Below are positions 54,796 through 63,583 of a DNA stretch of 64,000 nt, one piece after another. The notes beneath the pieces were generated by a model. That model did no database searches. It saw only the letters and a list, made by a program, of their open reading frames with translations, and was not told the origin of the DNA. The DNA comes from Flectonema sp. DT1601 (taxonomy: Eukaryota > Euglenozoa > Diplonemea > Diplonemida > Diplonemidae). The translations under genes and the position numbers were made by a program. The DNA lies in assembly GCA_964019425.1 (NCBI GenBank), contig OZ025857.1:496001-560000 (forward strand). Reading direction: 5' to 3'. The first letter of the stretch is position 1; each line of letters opens with the position of its first letter.

Positions 54796-55620
54796 ATGTC
54801 ATCTCAATCATCCACGCCTGTAATGGGAGTTAACGTTCTCGCTGCCGGATCTGCATCGCAAGTCGCAGAGTTGTTGTTATTCGGACATGTCTTAGACAGA
54901 GTAAAAGTTCATCAACAGATATCAATGACTACAACAAGACAAGCAATGAATGATTTAATAAAAAAGGGTGGTGTTAAAGAGCTCTACAAAGGTATTGAAT
55001 GGAACGTAGTCCAAGGAACTGTAAAAGGAGGTCTTCGATGGGGTACACTAACCGCATCGGACAAGCTTTGTTCACTCGCACTCAGTAAAAAGGAAAGACC
55101 AACTCTATACAATACGGCAGTAGGAGTGTCAGCTGGTGTTCTTGAAACTACTTTGGTGACATGTCCGATGGAAAGTATAAAAATTCGTCAAATGACTTCG
55201 ACGGGTAAATACTCAATGCGTAATGATATAAATAAAAATGGATTTTCTATTTTATACAAAGGTTGGACTCCAATGTGTATCAAACAAGCTCTAACTTGGT
55301 GTACTTTCTTAGTAGCATATGAACAGGTTAAGCAAGCAGTAAAAAGTTATCGTGGGAATGATCCTTTGTGTACATCTGATAAGGTTCTCATTGGAGTTGG
55401 TACGGGTACGATATCAACGTTAATTCAAGCTCCAGCAGACGCTGTTAAGACCGTTTCTCAATCTGGAGGAAAAATTACTGATTTGACTAAATCACATGGC
55501 TTACTGAAACCTTTATATAACGGAATGTCCTTGAAACTAATACGTCACTGCACCACTGCTGTTGTAACCTTACTTGCTCTGGAATATTTCGGATGCATGC
55601 CAGATTCAATGAAGCTTTAA
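54796..55620 (+). CDS. Mitochondrial carrier family (SLC25) protein
   Basis: The protein has 274 residues, slightly short for the family but with all three about 100-residue repeats. The odd-helix signatures are GHVLDRVKVHQQ (first, missing the usual proline), CPMESIKIRQ (second, PxExxK) and APADAVKTVSQ (third, PxDxxK). The repeat-end motifs include LYKGIEWNVVQG, LYKGWTPMCIKQ and LYNGMSLKLIRH, matching the [FY]xG.....R consensus with Arg replaced in the first two. The family exchanges metabolites across the mitochondrial inner membrane. The substrate cannot be assigned; the odd contact-point residues suggest a divergent member. Confidence 0.88.
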   Translation: MSSQSSTPVMGVNVLAAGSASQVAELLLFGHVLDRVKVHQQISMTTTRQAMNDLIKKGGVKELYKGIEWNVVQGTVKGGLRWGTLTASDKLCSLALSKKERPTLYNTAVGVSAGVLETTLVTCPMESIKIRQMTSTGKYSMRNDINKNGFSILYKGWTPMCIKQALTWCTFLVAYEQVKQAVKSYRGNDPLCTSDKVLIGVGTGTISTLIQAPADAVKTVSQSGGKITDLTKSHGLLKPLYNGMSLKLIRHCTTAVVTLLALEYFGCMPDSMKL

Positions 55621-57218
55621 ATGATATTATGGTTTCAGTTATTTTTTTTCTTCAAAGACGACGCTGAGTTCAGTATTGACTTACGCACCGAGACGAAGCT
55701 TAGACAGCGTCACTAGACAAGTCTATAATTAATGTAGTTGGTGAACCTGTTTGAAGCTCATTGTTTCATCGTGTCAAAGAACATTTTATGATGATGAGAG
55801 AGGAATACAAAAAAAAAAATAATAAAAAGAAGGAAACAAAAAACAAAATCATCAAACTTGTTATCGTCAAAAAAAATATATTAGAAAAAAAAAAAAAAAT
55901 CATCCAAACGCATTTGAATTACTGTAACTGTGGTAAGGAAGGAGGGAAGTGTAGAAGGGATTAAAAAAAAATAAAATGATGCGAAGAAACTGAAATTATA
56001 TGAAAGTGAAGAAAGCCTGCTTGCTTTATTAAAATACAATAACCTCTGAGCTCCACCAGTGATCACACCGATAGAACAAAAATTGGAAAATAACAACAAA
56101 AAAAAAAACAAAAAATGTTTTTTTGTCCAACACATTCGTAACTTGATGAACGATTGAATGATACATCGCGGACCCAACCAAAACAACACATTAAAAGATC
56201 AAAAAAAAAAATAACATAAAAAAATAAAAATTGAACGAACAAAAAAAAAAAAAAAAAGAACGGAAAAAAAAAAAAAAAAAAAAAAAGTGATCTCAGCTTG
56301 GCAGGTGGAAGTCCCTTCATGTGAAAGTGACAAAAACCTGCAGGGGAAAAAAAAAAAGAACAGAAATTTGAAGTGATAAATTTCATTTTTCTATTTTGCA
56401 GCGGCTAATTCGTTTCTATTATTTTTAGTTTTTATTTTTTTTTCGTCTTGCTACTACTACTAATCCCTCCCCTTCCCTCATCCACTCATTGGTTAAGTTA
56501 TGTAAGTGTGATTTGATTTTTTTTTTTTTTTTTTAAAATATAAGTTTAGTTTTTTAAAACACATCCCTAGCCAGAGTTGAGGAACAACATCCTCAATTCT
56601 CTGATACGGAGAGACAAATATTGCACGAGAGGATACTCTTGCCTCTATTATCCTCCTTTTGATAGGAAAACTGCAACCTGGTGTGTCGCAACCAGATTTC
56701 AGCAAAAAAAAAAAAAAAAAAAAAAAAAACCGTATTTTCGGTTTGTAGCCCAAATTGTCAATCAAGTTTACCTGATAGTTTGGGAACAGATTTTTTTAGT
56801 TTTCTGTCCGTGTCGTGAAAGACCTCAAATTTCAATCTACTTTTTGCGATATTCGAAATCTTTGAGGAGGGTTGTTGAATGTGTTTTTTTAATTTTTTTT
56901 TTTATTTTTATTTTATTTTTGACGTTGCTTCGCTTCATATGATTTTTACTGTCGTTTTTTTCTTTTTTATTTTTTTTTTTGTAAAAAATAAAGTTCTCGC
57001 GTGTGTATAATGTTCTTTGAGAGAATCCCTTAAAAAAACAAAGGTTTACAGCCTCTCTCTATCTCTATCTCTCTCTCTCTTCTGTGAGAGTTCACTGTGT
57101 GTTTATTTGTAGAACGCACACGTATTTAAAAACTAAGAAATCTCTGAATTGTCTGTACTTGAAGGACAGTATCAGGGTGCCAATAGATGCTTCAGCTTCC
57201 CTTTGTTATTATTATTAT

Positions 57219-57254
<36 letters not shown>

Positions 57255-58462
57255 GTCGATTGTGTTTTTTGTGTTCAGTATTGACACACAATTTTTTTTT
57301 GGTTCAATTCTGTCTCCCAGTGACATCTAAAAAAAGGCTAAGTTAAGATCATTTTATGTTACCGAGAATTAAACCGTAACCGTTGAATGGCATCGTGCCT
57401 TTTAGCTGATTGTTTATTGTAATCAGCACATTGATTATTGTAGTTTAGGGTCAATGCTGTATGCGTGTTTGCTTTCTTTCTATTTCTTCTAACTTAGGTC
57501 GATTGTGTTTTTGTGTTTGTATTGGCGATCCCTCCCCTGAGGGGGGTGCAGCCGAAAGCGTTTTTTCTTTTTTTTTTCAATGTCGGTTTTTCGCTTTTCG
57601 GCAAAAGAAGTTTGACACGCATCAAGTCCGTGACATGTTTGGTTTGATGTTTGTGAGAGAATTTGTTATTTCATTTATTAGACTTTTAAAAAAGAGAGTT
57701 TGAGTTTTGACTTTCCTTCTTGTTCATGCTTTTGAGAACCTTAAGTCAGTATCAATATTATTATATTTAATTTTGGTATCAAAAATCTACCTCCCTAAAA
57801 ATGGTCAATTTTGGCACTGTGCCCGACCAACTGTTATTTCCTCTCGATTTCGTACTTTCTTCCGATTGCCGTGTGCTACGTTTTATGAAAGGAAGTCGAT
57901 ACTGGCTTTGTGGCATTCAACATTTTTTATATATTTTTTTTTTTTAAAAATTGGTATTGACCAGTTGGATGGCCAGGAGATGACGATTTCGTGAAATCAT
58001 CAAACAGAGGGGAGGTAATCACCGGGGGGGGGTTTTCTTTTTTCCCCTTTTCATTTTTTATGTTGTTTTTAAAAACTGTCTATAATTTGTGAACCATTCA
58101 GATCAAGAGCTGTTTATTTATTTATGATCGTTGTCTTGTGTCGTCAGTATTACTGTCTGCGATCAACAATATAAAAAGGCTGCGCCTGAATGAAGTTTTT
58201 TGTTGTTTTGTTGCTAAAGTTTTACTGCAGAACAACAGAAACTTGAATACAATTCTATTCTTAATAAAAAAAAAAAAAAAGTTATTTATTTTTACTGATC
58301 AATTGTAACTGCGCAGTGTCCTTCCAGCGAGAGATTTTGCAACAATTTCTTTTTTTTGCTTGTCTCTTGCTGCTTGGTTGCGTTGATGTTTTTCTTCTAA
58401 TTTTTATTCATTATTTCTGTCCACTGTTTTTTTTTTTTTTTTTTTTTTTTTTTTTGTTGTTG

Positions 58463-58502
<40 letters not shown>

Positions 58503-58530
58503 AAAGGAAAACGAAAAAGAAAACGAAAAC
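55621..58530. other. 2.9-kb spacer
   Basis: No gene is accepted. It is rich in A and T runs; a simple (CT)n patch lies at 57052-57080 and a structured repeat copy at 58092-58195. A T run (about 58427-58455) is closely followed by an A run (58464-58500) just before the small ORF at 58531. Confidence 0.5.
58092..58195 (+). repeat. Structured dispersed repeat, copy 6 (5' truncated)
   Basis: It starts at the left arm ACCATTCAGATCAAGAGC. The internal hairpin is CAGT-ATT-ACTG followed by TCTGCGATCAAC, and the right arm is CCTGAATGAAG before a T run. Its middle is almost identical to copy 3 at 25810, which suggests one recent source, but the first hairpin is absent. Confidence 0.85.
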
Positions 58531-58785
58531 ATGATCCGAAAGGTTAGAGGAAGAGGAACGCTCATTTATATATTTATCATCTTGATAGCTGTGCCAAGAA
58601 TCTTTAATTCTGGACAGTATCTGTTGACGTGGGGGACCTGTCTCGCGATCGTCGGTTTCTTTTCCTTGTATCCCTTTTTACTTTTACTTTTACTTTTTTT
58701 TAAAAAAAATTTATTTTCCCTTCCCAAGGGGAAAAAAAAATAAAAAAAAATAATAAACAGTTATTGGCCAAGAAGAGCCCTGTAA
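58531..58785 (+). CDS. Small single-pass membrane protein candidate
   Basis: The sequence from 58531 to 58667 is unlike the spacer (few homopolymers, CpG-containing) and reads MIRKVRGRGTLIYIFIILIA with a second hydrophobic stretch. Unspliced, the frame ends in poly-Leu and Lys codons at 58743. With an intron 58668-58760 (GTATCC...AATAAACAG) it ends in WPRRAL at 58785, giving 53 residues. The acceptor fits other introns here; the donor differs at position 5. It may be a tiny membrane subunit; no family was recognised. There is no clear acceptor-like site before the ATG, only an A/G-rich leader. Confidence 0.4.
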
Positions 58786-60058
58786 AACAGTCACTTATTA
58801 TCTTGTTCTTTAGCGACTTTCGGACAGTTGGTATTTATCAAAGAAAAAAAAAAAAAAAAAAAAAACAGTCATTTTTGCTCACCGTTTTGCATTCCAACGA
58901 CAACTTCCTCCCGATTTTTTCTTCTTCTAATTTTGCTGGTGATCTCTTATTAGGAGGGGAATGTCCTCGATGCATTATTCTTTTTGGCCTTGAGCCCATG
59001 TGTTGTTATTTGCTTCTGCATTTTTTTTTTTTTTTTAAATTGGCTTATTGCCCAAGTTTCTTATAAATCACTACTCACATGACGTTGTTGTTGTCGTCCC
59101 CTCATCCTCTGTATGAGGCTATTGTCATCCATCAAATCATTTTCTTTTTCTTTTTTTTATGCGGAGACATGTTTAAAACAGCCCGCCATTCCAGTCAATA
59201 ATTACAGATTGGAGCGGTCCGTAATTGACTCTAGGGGAACTTTACTTTTTTTCGAACCAAACCTTTTCTTTTTTTTTGTTGTTGTTGTGTTGTTGTTGTC
59301 TGGCCTTGAGCCCATGTAGTCTGTTTCTGTTTATTTTTGCTCTTCCATTTCTTTTATTCTGCCCTCAAATTGGCCTGGAGCCCTCATTGGCGGAATACTC
59401 GTTTCTTTTTTCTTCTCCCCAGTTTGTTGTGAGTCACCGACAGACCTGAGTTAGGATTTCGGATTATCCCAAAAACGGGTTTGGTTTTGATGCTTAAAAA
59501 AAAAAGAAAAGGAAATTGGCACCACTAAGAATCTAGTTTACTTTATGGATGTATTTATCGAGATAGAAACGAATACTTGATTAGCGATAGGGGTGGAGTT
59601 GCTACTGCTCTCCACTGTCTCAGGTCTGTTATACATGTGACAGTTGTTGTTGTTTTCTTTTTCATTTCCCCCCCCTCTTCCTCCCTTTAGGTACGATCGA
59701 AATAAAATCGTTATATGGGTATATTCTTTTTTTTTGTACCGACGTAGTCGGTGAAGAAACCATTCAGATTTAAAGCCGATATTTCTTATGGTCATGACTT
59801 ATCTCCTTCGTGTGACAGGATTCTGTCTGCGTTCAATAAAAAAAAACTGAGTCGGGGAATCAGTTCAAAATACAGGCTGTGTTTAATGAAAATATAATGC
59901 TATTATCTGAATGGTTTTTTTTTTTTTTCACCCCCCCCGTTTCATTTTTTTCCCATGGTGTATTCTTCATACAGTTATTTTTAATAAAATTGAAAAAAAA
60001 GGACGAGGATTAAAATCGATGAATCCACTATTTCATTTTACAGCATAAAAGACTAATT
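58786..60058. other. Spacer before ATG8 with short repeats
   Basis: A 17-nt word TGGCCTTGAGCCCATGT occurs at 58985-59001 and 59301-59317, with a shorter relative at 59371-59383. An imperfect inverted repeat AGTCAAT...GTAATTGACT spans 59193-59230. A full structured repeat copy lies at 59736-59915. The spacer ends in TTTTACAG at 60036-60043, 15 nt before the ATG. Confidence 0.5.
59736..59915 (+). repeat. Structured dispersed repeat, copy 7 (longest)
   Basis: A T run is followed by GTACCGACGTAGTCGG (first hairpin, perfect), the left arm AAACCATTCAGAT, and AGCC, which can pair with GGCT near 59875. The internal hairpin GACAG-GATT-CTGTC and the right arm ATCTGAATGGT before a T run follow. It carries an extra about 45-nt insert (an A run and ACTGAGTCGGGGAATCAGT, itself a small hairpin) between the internal hairpin and the right arm. 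Confidence 0.85.
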
Positions 60059-60558
60059 ATGGGAAGACGCGAGACATTCGACTACAAAGAGAAACCTTTC
60101 AATGATAGATTGAGGGAATCGGGAAGAATCAGAACAAAGTACGAAGACCGAATTCCGGTAATATGCGAAAAACACACTCAATCAGATGTACCAAACATTG
60201 ACAAAACAAAATATCTCGTTCCTCAAGACCTAAATGCTGGACAATTCATTTACGTTGTTAGGAAAAGAATAAAATTGCAACCGGAAAAGGCGTTGTTTTT
60301 ATTCGTTGATGGGATGCTTCCACCTACTGGTATGTTTTTAAAAATTTTTTTTTCTCCCCCCTCCCTCCCGACCATTATAATCTCTTATAATCGTAACTAT
60401 AACAATATTAAAAAAAAAAAAAAAAAAAAGCTGCTCTAATGCAACAGCTCTATCAAGACTCAAAGGATGAAGATGGTTTTTTATATATAAAGTACAGTGG
60501 GGAAAGTACCTACGGAGGTCTCGAGGATGCGTTGTCAGAGTATGCCTGTCCAATGTAA
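60059..60558 (+). CDS. ATG8: Autophagy ubiquitin-like protein ATG8/GABARAP
   Basis: Exons 60059-60329 and 60431-60558. The intron 60330-60430 (GTATGT...AAAAG) has an unusual A-run acceptor. The product has 132 residues. It matches ATG8 throughout: basic N-terminal helices, [22 protein letters not shown] for the hydrophobic pocket, [11 protein letters not shown] and [15 protein letters not shown]. The scissile glycine is Gly119 or Gly120 (TYGG), followed by a 12-13 residue tail [13 protein letters not shown] that ATG4 would remove before lipidation. ATG8 is conjugated to phosphatidylethanolamine on autophagosomal membranes. The acceptor TTTTACAG lies 15 nt upstream of the ATG. Confidence 0.95.
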
Positions 60559-61493
60559 TTTATCAAACTGTTGATATCTATCTAGTGGTGATGATGGAGG
60601 GTCAAGTCATGTTTTTTTTTTTCTCTCTCTCTCTCTTTTTTTTTTTTCCTTTTGTATTCACCAATTTCTATGTATTATTCTCTAATAATAAATACTTGCT
60701 ACGTACTTTACGTTTTTTTTTATGTTTCGCTTCAATTATTGTTTCTCCCCTTCATGTTATATTCCTCTTCACTCTTTTTTTTTTTTTTTTTTTTTCCACC
60801 CCCCTCTTCTTAGACATTGTAAGAGCTAAATAAGAATGTTGGTCATCCCATGTAACTCATTTACCTTTTCTCTGTTAAGCCAGTTGATGTTTTCGTGCAC
60901 AAAAAAAAAAAAAAAAACAAACAAACAAACTTTGTGTTTCAACGAGAAAAAAAACACTTGGTTGTCTGACAACGTGCACTGCGTGTTATTTTGTTAAAAT
61001 CTTTATTGGATTCTTGAAATGGTTTTTTATTTTTTTCAATCCCCTCTCCCCTCCGTTTTCTTGTTTCTATACTAACATTGTAAGAGGTATATGGATTACT
61101 CTCGAAACCTAATGGTTACTTTACTATGCTAAGTTGCGCATCACCCTTAGTCACTGTATTTAAAACTAATGTTAAATTATCTTTATGTTTTTATGATACA
61201 ACACAGTTGTAATTTTTTACGAAATCGAACATACATCCCGTTTTGTTGTTTCTATACTAACATTACTTGTAGTCACTGTATCGATAAGTCTGATCCAATA
61301 CAGATATTTATTTGTTCATAAGTATATTCAAATATTGCAACACCCCTTTTTAGTTTGATTACCAATATCAATTCAACCTCTTATTTCTTTTTTTTTTTTT
61401 TTTTTTTTCCCTTGTTTTATTTATACAGAATAAACTAATATTGTTGAGGGGGAATCTGCGCAAGTTCCTGTCTAGCTCTCGGCAGCATATTAC

Positions 61494-61531
<38 letters not shown>

Positions 61532-62027
61532 TGCACAAACACGATTACTGTGAAAATTACTTATACTGCAATAGCAAAACTTTGTAAGGATGTTATTGGC
61601 CCTTCACCTGCTGTTCACTTGTTTTATTATTTCTGTTAAGGGAATGTGTGACTTGACTTTGCCTTTCAGACGTATGGAAAATACGAGGACGAAATTTAAA
61701 AAAAAAAAAAATTGGAAGACATTGATTTCTCTCCCAACTCTTGCCTTGGGAAAAGGAATATTAAAAAACAAAAAGAAACAAAAAGAAAAAGCAACACGAG
61801 CACACGAATGCAAAAAAAAAAAAAAAAAAAAACCAACCGTCGGCACTTACCTTTTAGGATAAGTAGTGTGAGTTTTGTGAATTACTTATTATGATTTACT
61901 CACACAGAGAGATGATCATTAAAAAAAATGATACCCCCCCCCGTTGTGGTTTAATTATTCAGTTAAGATTTATCGTTTCGTAAAGTGTTTGAAAATTATA
62001 TTTTTATATAAAAAAACAGCCTTAAAG
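60559..62027. other. 1.5-kb spacer after ATG8
   Basis: No gene is accepted. A 27-nt sequence (core TTGTTTCTATACTAACATT) occurs at 61053-61079 and again at 61238-61264, with a further shared AGTCACTGTAT downstream of each. The very long T run at 61495-61529 is followed by ordinary AT-rich DNA. The spacer ends in AAAAACAG at 62012-62019. Confidence 0.5.
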
Positions 62028-62630
62028 ATGAGCGGCAATGACAGAGAGACTTCCCCTCTCCGACATCAACAAGGAGGTGGTAGTAAACGAGGCGTATCAC
62101 CCGTGAGACTGCGTCCAGCTATAGTTAGTCTTGGTGATGATTACAGAAACCTGAGTGTTCTTTCGATTGATGTTGTTGGACGATGTGCTAAGTGTTGTGG
62201 AGTTTACGTTCCAACAGGAAATATAACGAACAACTACCCAGTTTGGGTATCTGATAACCGAATGTGGTTATTCTCAACCAGGAATGGCTATTGGAGAATA
62301 ACAAACAGTCAGGATGACTTTCTCACAGGAGCTGGTTACATTATATCTGGTTATCCTCACCAAGGAGTACTACCAGATAAGATAACACTGTGGCAATCTA
62401 AGAAGTGTGTGAATGTTGACGTTGCTATTGTTTCATGGGGACCTCCAACATCATTATCACCTTCTGGAAGCAGACTTTCTCCGTCTCGTCCAGCTGGTCG
62501 TTCTCTTTCAAGGTCAGTGAGATCAGCTTCTCGCTCACCTTCACCTGCAGCTCACTTCATGGCAGTATTACATAAAGCTGTCGTTCCGGGATCTCCTCTA
62601 AGGAAAAGAAGAACAATATCTCTACTTTAG
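62028..62630 (+). CDS. Unrecognised protein with a W/Y-rich beta domain and an RS-rich tail
   Basis: The protein has 200 residues from the ATG at 62028, 8 nt after AACAG. The upstream in-frame ATG at 61944 is less likely, since it lies before the acceptor. The N-terminal 35 residues are basic and Gly/Ser-rich. Residues about 50-130 form a beta-rich module (CAKCCGVYVPTG...YPVWVSDNRMWLFSTRNGYW RITN as spaced motifs). It resembles the G-x-Y ... grPvW ... yLfys...g.W.i domain common in protist proteins. The C-terminal 70 residues are Ser/Arg/Pro-rich (RSLSRSVRSASRSPSP), like an RS domain, so a nuclear or phospho-regulated role is possible. The function is not known. Confidence 0.75.
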   Translation: MSGNDRETSPLRHQQGGGSKRGVSPVRLRPAIVSLGDDYRNLSVLSIDVVGRCAKCCGVYVPTGNITNNYPVWVSDNRMWLFSTRNGYWRITNSQDDFLTGAGYIISGYPHQGVLPDKITLWQSKKCVNVDVAIVSWGPPTSLSPSGSRLSPSRPAGRSLSRSVRSASRSPSPAAHFMAVLHKAVVPGSPLRKRRTISLL

Positions 62631-62947
62631 ATAGTTCTCTTTTTTTAACACTTCCATGTGTTATGTTATTGTACTGTTTTTTCGTTGTGTAGAAACTCAG
62701 CCTTTTTTTTTTTTTTTTTTTTTTGGAAGTAATAATAATATTTTATTCTACTTTAATGCATTCCCAACATCCATTCAGCATACACGTGATGAGAGAATTA
62801 GAAGGGGAGAGGAATTTAAAAAAAAAAAAAAAATGATTGCCGCAGTAACATGGCCTCAAGTAGTATCTATACTGTGAACGTTTTGGATCGGTCCTTTTAA
62901 TGTAAGGCATCAGAAAAAAATAATAACTTCCTCCAGTTGATCACAAT
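62631..62947. other. Short spacer
   Basis: T run, A run and no gene. CTCCAG at 62931-62936 lies 11 nt before the next ATG. Confidence 0.5.
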
Positions 62948-63583
62948 ATGTTTAAGGTTAATAGACTAATACGATCACTGCATCGAACGTTGCCGTGTTG
63001 TGAGACGGGTATTGAAGTTGATGATAAAAATGAAAATATGTCGGCAGATATTCCAAGTTACAAAGCGAGATACGATTGTAAAGTGTTTGCTAAGAAAATG
63101 CCAATTGCCACTGGCTTCAGGGAAGTAATTCCTGTTAGAAGTAGTCAAGCAATTGACGTGTATGCTAGTCTGGTGTGGATATTCAACCAGCGACTGGAAG
63201 AAATAGAAAATGATTACAAGTTGGAAAAAAAAATTTCAAAAAAAAGACAAATTGAAAAGACTTACAATACCATATACGATAAGGTGTGTATGTACGACCG
63301 TATGAAACAGGATACACTTGAAAGCTACGTTGCAAGTGCAATGGGGTTAACAAGTTGGATAGAAACCTACGGATCTAGAGGACTGCGCTACTCTGTTAGG
63401 CTCCAAGCAATTGCCGAGTCCTTAAACGAATTACCTGACAACGTGAGTAGAGATGCGAAATACTATTTACTTCACGGTCAATTCTTCCATAAAAAAACAG
63501 ATATGACTCACTTCGTAGACTCGTTGTGGCCACGAATGCTCATTCGCCCTCGTCAGAGAGCACATTTTTCACCTCTGTACTGA
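62948..63583 (+). CDS. Unrecognised 211-residue protein, possibly mitochondrial
   Basis: A single exon. The first 20 residues, MFKVNRLIRSLHRTLPCCET, are basic and hydrophobic with no acidic residue until position 19, as in a mitochondrial presequence. The rest is alpha-helical and charged, with a Lys/Glu coiled stretch (EEIENDYKLEKKISKKRQIE) and several aromatic-rich helices (YVASAMGLTSWIETYG). The end is basic (LIRPRQRAHF). No known motif was found; a lineage-specific mitoribosomal or respiratory accessory subunit would fit the size and composition, but this is inference. The stop is followed by ordinary spacer. Confidence 0.68.
   Translation: MFKVNRLIRSLHRTLPCCETGIEVDDKNENMSADIPSYKARYDCKVFAKKMPIATGFREVIPVRSSQAIDVYASLVWIFNQRLEEIENDYKLEKKISKKRQIEKTYNTIYDKVCMYDRMKQDTLESYVASAMGLTSWIETYGSRGLRYSVRLQAIAESLNELPDNVSRDAKYYLLHGQFFHKKTDMTHFVDSLWPRMLIRPRQRAHFSPLY

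Noticed and set aside
58427-58500. T run facing an A run as the stem of an inverted-repeat element
   Set aside because: Homopolymers of both kinds are so common here that facing runs occur by chance; no unique sequence is inverted.
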